A stretch of DNA of 64,000 nt from Duganella sp. Leaf126 (GTDB lineage: Bacteria; Pseudomonadota; Gammaproteobacteria; Burkholderiales; Burkholderiaceae_D). The notes beneath the pieces were generated by a model. It was not told where the DNA came from. It searched no databases and saw nothing but the letters and a program-made list of their open reading frames with translations. Made by a program: the position numbers and the translations under genes. Every line of letters begins with the position of its first letter. Position 1 is the first letter of the stretch. Location of the stretch: assembly GCF_001423125.1 (NCBI RefSeq), contig NZ_LMNW01000012.1:124656-188655 (forward strand), in the 5' to 3' direction. Of the stretch, positions 58,035-64,000 are shown piece by piece.

Positions 58035-59797
58035 GGCCAGGAGTACCGTATTTGGGTGGCGATATCGTCTGCAACGCGTCGTGCGAAGCGCTGGTAGCGT
58101 ATATAGTCGCCGGCATCGCACGCTGCTTTTTTGCTGGTGCTGGTAAACCGACGACTGATCGTGACCCGGTTTCCTTGTTGCGTATAGCTCGACTGATAGG
58201 CAAGTTCTGCCGCCTGAATATCTACTGCGTCAGGCATGGTCGCCTTGCTACCAGTTGGCATAACGAGCGTATAGCGTTCCACGATGGTGCGCGGCGGGCA
58301 CAGGAATCCGTTAGCACGCCGCGCGGCCTGGAAGCCAAGCGACATGCCGCCCAAGGTAGACCGTTTGCCAAAAAACGGATTGAACGCGATAGCTACCCGG
58401 TGATCGGCCGACGCTAGCTGCGATGAAAAATTCATGGTGAAATTCATACGATCGACGTCACCGTCAAAACGCATCGTACCGCGAGGTGCGCGCAAGCCAC
58501 GCGCGACCAGCGACTTCTCAAGTAAGGCCCCCAGGTCTTGCCCTTGCATCGCATCGCGCACCAATATCGTCTCCAGCGCACTTTCACCTTCGCTGACTGT
58601 GCGCGAGCTAACCACCATGCTACCTTGGTCGAGGCGATACGCGGCGTCAGTCACGCTGCTGTCGTCAGCGGTGAGCGGTGTACGCGCCTGCTTGCCGTCG
58701 CGGTCCAACCACAGCACCGGCTTGTCTTGGCGGTTCAGAGGGAGACGGTCGAAGCGGGCATACTTGTCCGTGGCATCGACATACAGATCGAATGCGGGCA
58801 GATAAGTGATGACGTGATTGAAGTCGGCCACCACGGGCGTGGTCGACAGCTGATACTGGCTTTCGGTGTTGATGAGCACCATGATGCTTTCGATGCCCTG
58901 CGCCTTGAGCAGCGCCTGGAACAGAACGACATGATCCTTGCAGTCACCGTGGCCGCTTGCCAGTATGGCTGGCAGCGAACGCGGCGTGATGCCGTTGGCA
59001 TCCATGGCCTGTGCGTCGTAAGCGATATGTTGTTGGACCCACTGATACGTGGCGCGCGCAGCCGCGCGTGGGTTATCGGCTCGAGCGGCGATTCGCTCGG
59101 CGATCTGGCCCAGCACATCGCTATGGACAACGGCTTTGGCGAATTCACCCTCGATTAGCGCTGCCAGCGCAGTGTAATTCTTGAAGGTCGATACACGCAC
59201 GGTGGGCATTGTCGCTTCGCGGTTGGCGACATTGTCTTCTTCAGGCAGCGCCGTATCGTTCCTGACCACGTAGGAATAGGTCCGCCCGGCCGCAGTAGTC
59301 TGGATTGTTTGCTGTTCGAATCCTGAAGCGCTCACTTTAATTGTGCTGCCCTTGGGAACGTGCACATTGACGCGGCCTTCGCCGAATATCTGGTGGCGGC
59401 GCAGCTCGTAATGCAGCGATTGCTGCCCTTGCGGCAGCAATTGGGGATGATGAATATTGATCGCGTAATCGACGATATCCCCGGGCTTGAGAGCGGCCAG
59501 CACCTGTCCCAAGGCAGGTCCTGCCGGTATCTCGGTAGCATCTGCGCCATCGCGGTGAGGTAAGATGCGTATCCGTTGAATCGTCACCAGCTTGCTTTGC
59601 GCCGCGAGCAAACCTCGTATCTCTTGGCCATCGGAGGCATCGGCTACGGCATGGGTCCGTTGCAACAATTCGTCGTAGCCACCACCCGCAAGGATGGTCA
59701 GGTCCACCTGAACCCGCTCCTGCGACGCGAGGGTAGCCGCTTGCGTTGGCAGCCACGGCAGAAATTGCATTGCAATGATGAGAAAAATTCGTTTCAT
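58031..59797 (-). CDS. Secreted DUF3857/transglutaminase-like protein
   Basis: 588 residues from MKRIFLIIAMQFLPWLPTQA, a Sec signal peptide. A DUF3857-type beta domain (residues about 25-210) is followed by a transglutaminase core with Cys in GHGDCKDHVVLFQALL (near 285), His in FNHVITYLP (near 322) and Asp in VDATDKY. A second beta-rich domain extends to the end. Such proteins are periplasmic or outer-membrane-facing thiol enzymes with peptidase- or crosslinking-type chemistry; substrates are mostly unknown. It lies between the small Ser/Gly-rich protein (54-base gap) and the Fic fusion (four-base overlap). Confidence 0.85.
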   Translation of the reverse strand: MKRIFLIIAMQFLPWLPTQAATLASQERVQVDLTILAGGGYDELLQRTHAVADASDGQEIRGLLAAQSKLVTIQRIRILPHRDGADATEIPAGPALGQVLAALKPGDIVDYAINIHHPQLLPQGQQSLHYELRRHQIFGEGRVNVHVPKGSTIKVSASGFEQQTIQTTAAGRTYSYVVRNDTALPEEDNVANREATMPTVRVSTFKNYTALAALIEGEFAKAVVHSDVLGQIAERIAARADNPRAAARATYQWVQQHIAYDAQAMDANGITPRSLPAILASGHGDCKDHVVLFQALLKAQGIESIMVLINTESQYQLSTTPVVADFNHVITYLPAFDLYVDATDKYARFDRLPLNRQDKPVLWLDRDGKQARTPLTADDSSVTDAAYRLDQGSMVVSSRTVSEGESALETILVRDAMQGQDLGALLEKSLVARGLRAPRGTMRFDGDVDRMNFTMNFSSQLASADHRVAIAFNPFFGKRSTLGGMSLGFQAARRANGFLCPPRTIVERYTLVMPTGSKATMPDAVDIQAAELAYQSSYTQQGNRVTISRRFTSTSKKAACDAGDYIRYQRFARRVADDIATQIRYSWP

Positions 59798-59851
59798 ATA
59801 AAGGCATAAAACGAGGAGCGGCGCCACCCCTCGTCAAGTCAGCAAACAGGA

Positions 59852-60355
59852 TTATCGTGCGTATTGATGAATACCGACCGCGTGGTTCGAGTAATTGACC
59901 GCATCATGGATCACGTTCTTGAACTGATCCGATAACGGGACCGGATTGCTGTTCAGCGGCACTGTGTACGAAACGCTCGCCCCAGCGCCGCCGGGAGGGC
60001 TGACGGTAGGCTGCACGGAATCGAAGTTCGTCGCCGCACCGGCGCCGTTGGGCAGGTTGACGGAACCACCAAAGCCGGACAGCCAGTCTTTAGGATCCTG
60101 TCCCGACGGCGTAGTGCCGGTGGTGATGATCTTTCCCGGGTTGCCGACCACGATGGAAACCAGCGTATCGCCCTTGTCGGTGACAGTCACCGAGCCGCCT
60201 ACACCGACCGCCGTCACGCCTCCCACGGTGGTGTATTTACCGCCGGCCTCGTTGCTGCTGCTGCTGCCGCTGCTGCTGCTATCGCCCGAGTCCGCATAGC
60301 TGCCGCCATCGTCATAGCTGCTGTAGTCGTCATCTTCATAAGAGGAAAGGCTCAT
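59852..60355 (-). CDS. Ser/Asp/Gly-rich small protein, possible exported substrate
   Basis: 167 residues from MSLSSYEDDDYSSYDDGG. The first 40 residues are almost only Asp, Ser, Tyr, Gly and Glu, with a run of Ser near 30-40. The middle is a Gly/Val/Thr beta-type segment (GGVTAVGVGGSVTVTDKG), and the end has FKNVIHDAVNYSNHAVGI. No Sec signal and no Cys. The start is two bases after the stop of the preceding 53-residue ORF. Being first in an operon with a secreted transglutaminase and behind an ABC-transporter stub, it may be the substrate of the system; this is inference. Confidence 0.6.
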   Translation of the reverse strand: MSLSSYEDDDYSSYDDGGSYADSGDSSSSGSSSSNEAGGKYTTVGGVTAVGVGGSVTVTDKGDTLVSIVVGNPGKIITTGTTPSGQDPKDWLSGFGGSVNLPNGAGAATNFDSVQPTVSPPGGAGASVSYTVPLNSNPVPLSDQFKNVIHDAVNYSNHAVGIHQYAR

Positions 60356-60357
60356 TT

Positions 60358-60519
60358 TCAACTCGCTTTCAAACACTGCCGAAATTCCGGTCGGCAGCTT
60401 CCGGTCAATGGGACATCCCATTCGATGCTGGAAAGTGGTTCATCGCGGCGACAGCGCATTGGTGCTATAAGCTGATAGCCGAGCTGCTGAAAAAGCGCGT
60501 CGCTGCGCCAGCCAGCCAT
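60358..60519 (-). CDS. Short ORF preceding the Ser-rich gene
   Basis: 53 residues, MAGWRSDALFQQLGYQLIAP to a C-terminal RQCLKAS, with two Cys and two Trp. The stop lies two bases before the next ATG and the start 21 bases after the ABC-transporter stub, so spacing supports an operon gene. No ribosome site is evident. A competing frame, overlapping the ABC stop by ATGA and giving 34 residues starting MRLQAISLNGW, is possible instead. Confidence 0.4.
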   Translation of the reverse strand: MAGWRSDALFQQLGYQLIAPMRCRRDEPLSSIEWDVPLTGSCRPEFRQCLKAS

Positions 60520-60540
60520 TCAAGGAGATTGCCTGCAACC

Positions 60541-60630
60541 TCATGCCAGCGCTCCCGCTTGCTGCGAGAAAAGATGGTTGTATAAGCCGCAGCTGTCGAT
60601 GAGCATCTGGTGCGGCCCTTGCTCTGCGAT
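60541..60630 (-). pseudogene. C-terminal stub of an ABC transporter ATPase
   Basis: The minus strand encodes IAEQGPHQMLIDSCGLYNHL followed by FSQQAGALA and a stop. This matches the usual tail of an ABC exporter ATPase (the EQG-H-xLL segment, then GLYxxL). The frame is lost at about 60631, where IS-derived sequence begins. The transporter was in the same orientation as, and directly upstream of, the transglutaminase-Fic operon. Confidence 0.6.
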
Positions 60631-61391
60631 GCTGGCCATCAAGGCGGCCCACGTGCAGGCCCGTGAAACCTACGGGCCTTTGCGCCTGCAGCCGGAGCTC
60701 GTCGCCCAGGGATTCGACACCGGCCGTGATCGCATCGTTCGGCTGCGGCGCGAGCTTGGCCTGCGCTGCAAACAAAAGCGAAAGTTCAAGGCCACGACAA
60801 ACTCGAACCATAGCTTCCCGGTGGCGCCGAACCTGTTGGAACAGACCTTCGCCCCGACGCGCCCGAACGAAGCCTGGGTGAGCGACATTACCTACGTCGC
60901 CACCGATGAAGGATGGCTCTATCTGGCCGGCATCAAGGACGTCTTCACATGCGAGATGGTGGGCTATGCGCTTGGGCCGAGGATGACGCAGGAGCTCACG
61001 GCGCAAGCGTTGTGGCGGGCCGTTCGAGGAAAGCGGCCGGCGCCAGGGCTGATTCTGCACTCGGACCGTGGCAGCCAATATTGCGCCGACGACTATCGCA
61101 AACTGGTCGCGCAGTTCGGCATGCAGGCATCGATGTCGCGCAAGAGGAACTGCTACGACAACGCGCCGATGGAGAGCTTCTGGGGCAGCTTGAAAAACGA
61201 GATGATTCATCATCAAAGGTACGCCACACGGGCCAACGCCGAAGCGGCAATCAAGGAGTACATCGAGATCTTCTACAACCGCCAGCGGCGCCACTCACGC
61301 CTTGGCTACGTATCGCCGGCGTCGTTCGCTGAAAATTTCAGGAAACAGGTGCTGGCTGCTTGAAACGGATGTGTCCACTATTGACAGTACA
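60631..61391 (+). mobile_element. IS3-family insertion sequence remnant
   Basis: It contains the larger part of an IS3-type orfB. orfA, the left terminal repeat and the first 40 or so codons of orfB are missing, and the left boundary abuts the ABC-transporter stub. The right end is near 61371-61391 (TGTCCACTATTGACAGTACA), just before the interrupted helicase. It is therefore a one-sided, immobile remnant left by a deletion or recombination. Confidence 0.7.
60632..61363 (+). pseudogene. IS3-family transposase OrfB, N-terminally truncated
   Basis: About 243 residues remain, from IKAAHVQARETYGPLRLQ to the native end (RHSRLGYVSPASFAENF). The HTH_21 region and the whole integrase core are intact, with the DDE residues in WVSDITYV, LHSDRGSQY and APMESFWGSLKNE. 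A Met at 60578 exists only by chance in the foreign left flank. Confidence 0.85.
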
Positions 61392-62130
61392 CCTCAGTCA
61401 TCGTGTTCTGCGAGTTCAGGGACTTGCAGCGCACGCTCCAGCGATCCATCGCTGATCGATTTGGATTCACGCCGGACGTGATCAACGGCGACACGTCGGC
61501 GGACTCGGCCAATGCGAACAATCGCCAGAAGCGTATCAGGGCTTTCCAAGAGAAGCCTGGATTTGGCGTGATCGTCCTGTCGCCACTGGCCGTGGGATTT
61601 GGCGTGAACATCCAGGCGGCCAACCACGTCATCCATTTCACGCGCACATGGAATCCGGCCAAGGAGGACCAAGCCACGGATCGGGCCTATCGCATCGGCC
61701 AAGAGCGAGATGTCCATGTCTACTATCCGGTCGTCGTCGCCCACGATTTTCTCACGTTCGACGCCAAGCTCGACAAGCTGCTGGACAAGAAGCGCGAGCT
61801 GTCGGCTGACATGCTCAATGGCGCCGGGGATGTGAGCCCCGCCGACTTCGGCGATTTGGAGGCTCCCGACGGCGGCAACGCGTTTAGCAACGAGCCTTTG
61901 ACTACCGACGACATGGGATCGCTTGATGGCGACGCTTTCGAAGCCTTCTGCGCGCTCTTGTGGAGCAAAATGGGTTACTCGCGGACCATCAAGACTAAGC
62001 GCGTTGGCGATGGCGGCATTGACGTGGTGGCCATCAAGCGCAACGAGGGCGCTTTGATACAGTGCAAGAGCTCGGTAGTTGAGAACAAGGAGCTTGGCTG
62101 GGAGGGCGTCAAAGACGTGTCCGCCGGTTC
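61391..62130 (+). pseudogene. SNF2 helicase C-terminus fused to Mrr-like endonuclease, truncated at both ends
   Basis: The frame starts inside helicase motif IV (SVIVFCEFRDLQRTLQRSI), continues through VINGDTS, VIVLSPLAVGFGVNIQAA and motif VI QATDRAYRIGQERDV of SNF2/Rad54-type ATPases, then a linker. It ends with an Mrr-type PD-(D/E)xK domain: GDAFEAFCALLWSKMGY, VGDGGIDVVAIKR and LIQCKSS. The N-terminal helicase half is gone at the IS right end. After DVSAGSA, near 62130, the open frame continues to 62200 only as antisense of the neighbouring gene, so the Mrr domain also lacks its end. Intact relatives of such fusions occur in restriction or defence loci. Confidence 0.75.
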
Positions 62131-62400
62131 GGCAGACAGCATGCTGACCAAAATTGCCCTCAGCTCGCCGCGGACGAGGAATTCGTCCATCGTCTCCTGA
62201 TGCTTGGGATTGTTCGAGAAATGGATCTGAAGGGCGGCAACGGCCAAGCGTACCGCAACCTCGGCCCAGGACATTTCAATCGTGGCCAGCGGTTCCAGTT
62301 CAGTGTCCGTCGGTCCGGTTGGGACTGGCGTAGGCGGTATAAATCCGGCCAGTGCCTTGAACTTCTCGAGATTCAGCCCCTGGTTTTTTACATCAGGCAT
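62130..62400 (-). pseudogene. Truncated hypothetical gene
   Basis: It starts MPDVKNQGLNLEKFKALAGF and continues with MSWAEVAVRLAVAALQIHFS and MDEFLVRGELRAILVSML. Around 62130 the frame enters sequence antisense to the Mrr domain, so the native C-terminus is probably lost. Its start overlaps the preceding gene by eight bases. No family recognised. Confidence 0.45.
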
Positions 62401-62848
62401 CGGCCAGTTCCGCTGCAGGCAGGAGTTCGTCCTCGTAGCCACATGCCAGAAGCTCGGGCGGTACACCGGTTTCTTGTGCAGTTTCTTCCCAGGTGGTCAG
62501 CCGGCCCCACGAGGCTTGGCCTTGATCGAAGGATACTTCCATCAGGCTGTATCGATTACCCAGAATGCCCAGTCCGGCCGGGTAGTGTTCAAACCAGCGC
62601 ACGTTCGCATCTCCCGGAATCACTTCGTGCATCTGCTCGGTAATATCCTCGATTGCGTTGGTGATGGATACGCCACGGTGGTCAGGGCGTTGACTCAGGA
62701 CGACAACAAAGACGTTGCCTTTCCAGACGATGGTGACGTCGCAGATGACCACCCCGCTCCAGGCGCGAAACCGGGCGCCAGGAGAGCGGACGACAGTGTA
62801 GTCGCCCACAACCTGTTGAGTCGGCTGAATTGGGATAGCAGCATTCAC
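62393..62848 (-). CDS. Hypothetical protein
   Basis: 151 residues from MNAAIPIQPTQQVVGDY. It reads as one compact alpha/beta domain (VVICDVTIVWKGNVFVVVLS, ITNAIEDITEQMHEVI, SLMEVSFDQGQASWGRL) with a short acidic tail. No signal or membrane segment. The second gene of a three-gene overlapping operon; start overlaps the upstream stop by ATGA. Family and function not recognised. Confidence 0.65.
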   Translation of the reverse strand: MNAAIPIQPTQQVVGDYTVVRSPGARFRAWSGVVICDVTIVWKGNVFVVVLSQRPDHRGVSITNAIEDITEQMHEVIPGDANVRWFEHYPAGLGILGNRYSLMEVSFDQGQASWGRLTTWEETAQETGVPPELLACGYEDELLPAAELADA

Positions 62849-62979
62849 GGTTCGCTCCGGACATCGAATTCTCGATATGCCATTTTAGTAGCCTTGCGCG
62901 TGCGGGGCAATGCGGCCCCGGAGGGGACGTCACACCAATCGTCCGAGCAAGAATGTGGCTTCTCCAGCTGTTCACTCAT
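62845..62979 (-). CDS. Very small hypothetical protein
   Basis: 44 residues from MSEQLEKPHSCSDDWCDVPS, with AGGAG three bases before the ATG. Two Cys in CSDDWC, then a basic stretch. The stop overlaps the next start by ATGA, which is the main evidence that it is translated. Possibly a leader or small partner of the 151-residue protein. Confidence 0.45.
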   Translation of the reverse strand: MSEQLEKPHSCSDDWCDVPSGAALPRTRKATKMAYREFDVRSEP

Positions 62980-63134
62980 GCGCTCCTGTCCCAAGAGTAT
63001 GGCCCCTACACGATACTGCTCACTTCTCCTACATGGGGTCGTACACGAGCCATCCATCATGGAGGTTCAGCCGCACGGCAAGCCGGTGCTGCGGCGCTGC
63101 ACCCCTTGACACGTATTCTTCAGGAGGCTTACCC

Positions 63135-63731
63135 ATGTTTTCCCTTGCGAAACTCAGCCCCACCGTTACCGACATGATCCGCTTCGATCACTCGCATGTC
63201 TTCGTTACCTTTCACCAGTTCACCCATGACAAAAGCCCGACAGTGAAGAAGGCGTTGAGCGAGACGATCTGTTCTGCGCTGGAGATACACGCAACGCTGG
63301 AGGAAGAGATTTTCTATCCGGTCATGCGGACCGTCGATGCCGCCGACCCCGTGCTGGAAAAGGCGCCGGATGAGCACGCCGACATGAAACGGCTGATCCG
63401 CGAGCTGCGCGCCATCCCGGGACACGATGACCGCCACGACCGTGTCTTGCTGGAGCTGATGCGCGAAGTCATACACCATGTCGCGGACGAGGAAACCGTG
63501 GTGCTGCCTGCCGCCGAGCGCCGGCTGTCGAAAGAGCGTCTCAACCAGCTTGGTGTGGAGATGAACAAGCGACGAGTGGAACTGCTGGCGCCCCAGGCAG
63601 GCAAGGTTGCCATCAGCCATGCCGTCGGCTTTTCCGGCAGCACGACCGCCTGGGTGCTCGGTGCGGTCGGGGCGATCGGTGCGGTGCTGGCATTGGCTAC
63701 CGCGGGGCGCAGGACGGCGGCGCAACATTGA
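63135..63731 (+). CDS. Hemerythrin HHE domain protein with C-terminal membrane segment
   Basis: 198 residues, AGGAGG site seven bases before the ATG. Residues 12-150 are a hemerythrin/HHE domain: MIRFDHSHVFVTFHQF, EIHATLEEEIFYPVM, DEHADMKRLI and HHVADEETVVLPAAE supply the His and Glu ligands of a di-iron centre. Residues about 165-192 (STTAWVLGAVGAIGAVLALA) form one membrane helix with a short basic tail, suggesting a tail-anchored inner-membrane protein. Such proteins bind or sense O2, NO or iron. It is divergent from the 62.9-62.1 kb operon. Whether it belongs to the island is unclear. Confidence 0.85.
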   Translation: MFSLAKLSPTVTDMIRFDHSHVFVTFHQFTHDKSPTVKKALSETICSALEIHATLEEEIFYPVMRTVDAADPVLEKAPDEHADMKRLIRELRAIPGHDDRHDRVLLELMREVIHHVADEETVVLPAAERRLSKERLNQLGVEMNKRRVELLAPQAGKVAISHAVGFSGSTTAWVLGAVGAIGAVLALATAGRRTAAQH

Positions 63732-63976
63732 GTGTAGGGAGCAGGGCAGGGTGTCGTGGTGCCGCTGTCGACCAGGCGATCTACAGCAGAGGGCGCTTTT
63801 TGCAGATGCCGTGGCGCTTTCCCGACCGAATTGACAATGTCGAGCAGCTTTTTTTACTTTGTTAAATAACACACATAGTAACTCGGCAGTTGTTGTTAAA
63901 ATTTTATTTCCGGTCACATTGATCGAAGCCAGCTCTGCCCTGCATCAATCACGTCAGCCTTTATCAAGGAGCGCAC

Positions 63977-64000
63977 ATGAGCCAGTTCGAATATCCCCGG
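63977..64000 (+). CDS. Start of a gene cut by the right edge
   Basis: ATG with AAGGAG seven bases upstream opens a frame (MSQFEYPR) that runs out of the window. Too short to identify. The 245 bases before it show an AT-rich stretch (63840-63905) that may hold its promoter. Confidence 0.5.

Noticed and set aside
60440..61294. 284-codon minus-strand frame across the IS
   Set aside because: Antisense to the transposase; only its last part could overlap a real small ORF.
62282..63109. 275-codon plus-strand frame
   Set aside because: Antisense to the overlapping minus-strand operon; no ribosome site and shadow-like composition.
46937..64000. Second copy of the tRNA-Cys 3' end as right attachment site
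   Set aside because: Reading for TTCGACTCC and CCTCGCCTCCA found no convincing copy; the site is probably beyond the window.

Overview
The window is high-GC betaproteobacterial chromosome, most likely an Oxalobacteraceae member of the Massilia/Duganella/Janthinobacterium type. This rests on the Burkholderiales-type gene order rpmF-plsX-fabHDG-acpP-fabF-rpoE-rseA-mucD-lepA-lepB-rnc-era-recO-pdxJ-acpS, the Ala/Pro-rich extensions on housekeeping proteins, and the codon usage. No species is claimed.

Region 1 (1-31 kb) is ordinary chromosome. It holds a Tat-exported acid phosphatase/phospholipase (cut by the left edge), an initiator tRNA, a class I methyltransferase, a DUF5610 protein, the SbcCD nuclease pair, a DUF2804 protein, a hemerythrin-like protein, a DUF349 protein coupled to moaE, clpB behind a sigma-32-like promoter, isocitrate lyase, RlmJ with a long disordered tail and a 110-bp tandem duplication, an EAL-HDOD protein, an RsmI-family methylase, a Maf/YceF pyrophosphatase, and the yceD-rpmF-plsX-fab fatty-acid operon.

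Region 2 (31-45.7 kb) starts with the envelope-stress module. It has a sigma-E-like promoter, rpoE, an RseA-like anti-sigma with no visible membrane segment, no rseB, and the MucD protease. LepA, signal peptidase I, RNase III, Era, RecO, PdxJ, AcpS, UvrC and PgsA follow. A strong sigma-70 promoter then reads three identical tRNA-Gly(GCC) genes and a tRNA-Cys(GCA).

Region 3 (45.7 kb to at least 63 kb) is a genomic island beginning at the tRNA-Cys. A tyrosine recombinase and an AlpA-like HTH protein are followed by a plasmid-style control block: a KorB/ParB-like protein with a KorB-operator-like site upstream, a KfrA-like coiled-coil protein behind duplicated AT-rich palindromes, a KfrB-domain protein and an XRE regulator. 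Then come a decayed secreted-protein gene, small basic or Asn/Asp-rich proteins (one with an early stop), and an 881-residue orphan protein with STAND-like C-terminal features but no P-loop. A tightly overlapping minus-strand operon (60.5 to 55.7 kb) encodes a 53-residue peptide, a Ser/Asp/Gly-rich protein, a secreted DUF3857/transglutaminase, a degenerate C39-like domain fused to Fic/Doc, a CCA/poly(A)-polymerase-type nucleotidyltransferase and a small membrane protein. I do not recognise this combination; it is my main candidate for an undescribed system. The C-terminal stub of an ABC transporter lies just upstream and is cut off by an IS3-family remnant. Beyond the IS are a beheaded SNF2 helicase-Mrr endonuclease fusion, a truncated unknown gene in a three-gene operon, and a hemerythrin with a C-terminal membrane segment. 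No second attachment site was found, so the right edge of the island is not defined.
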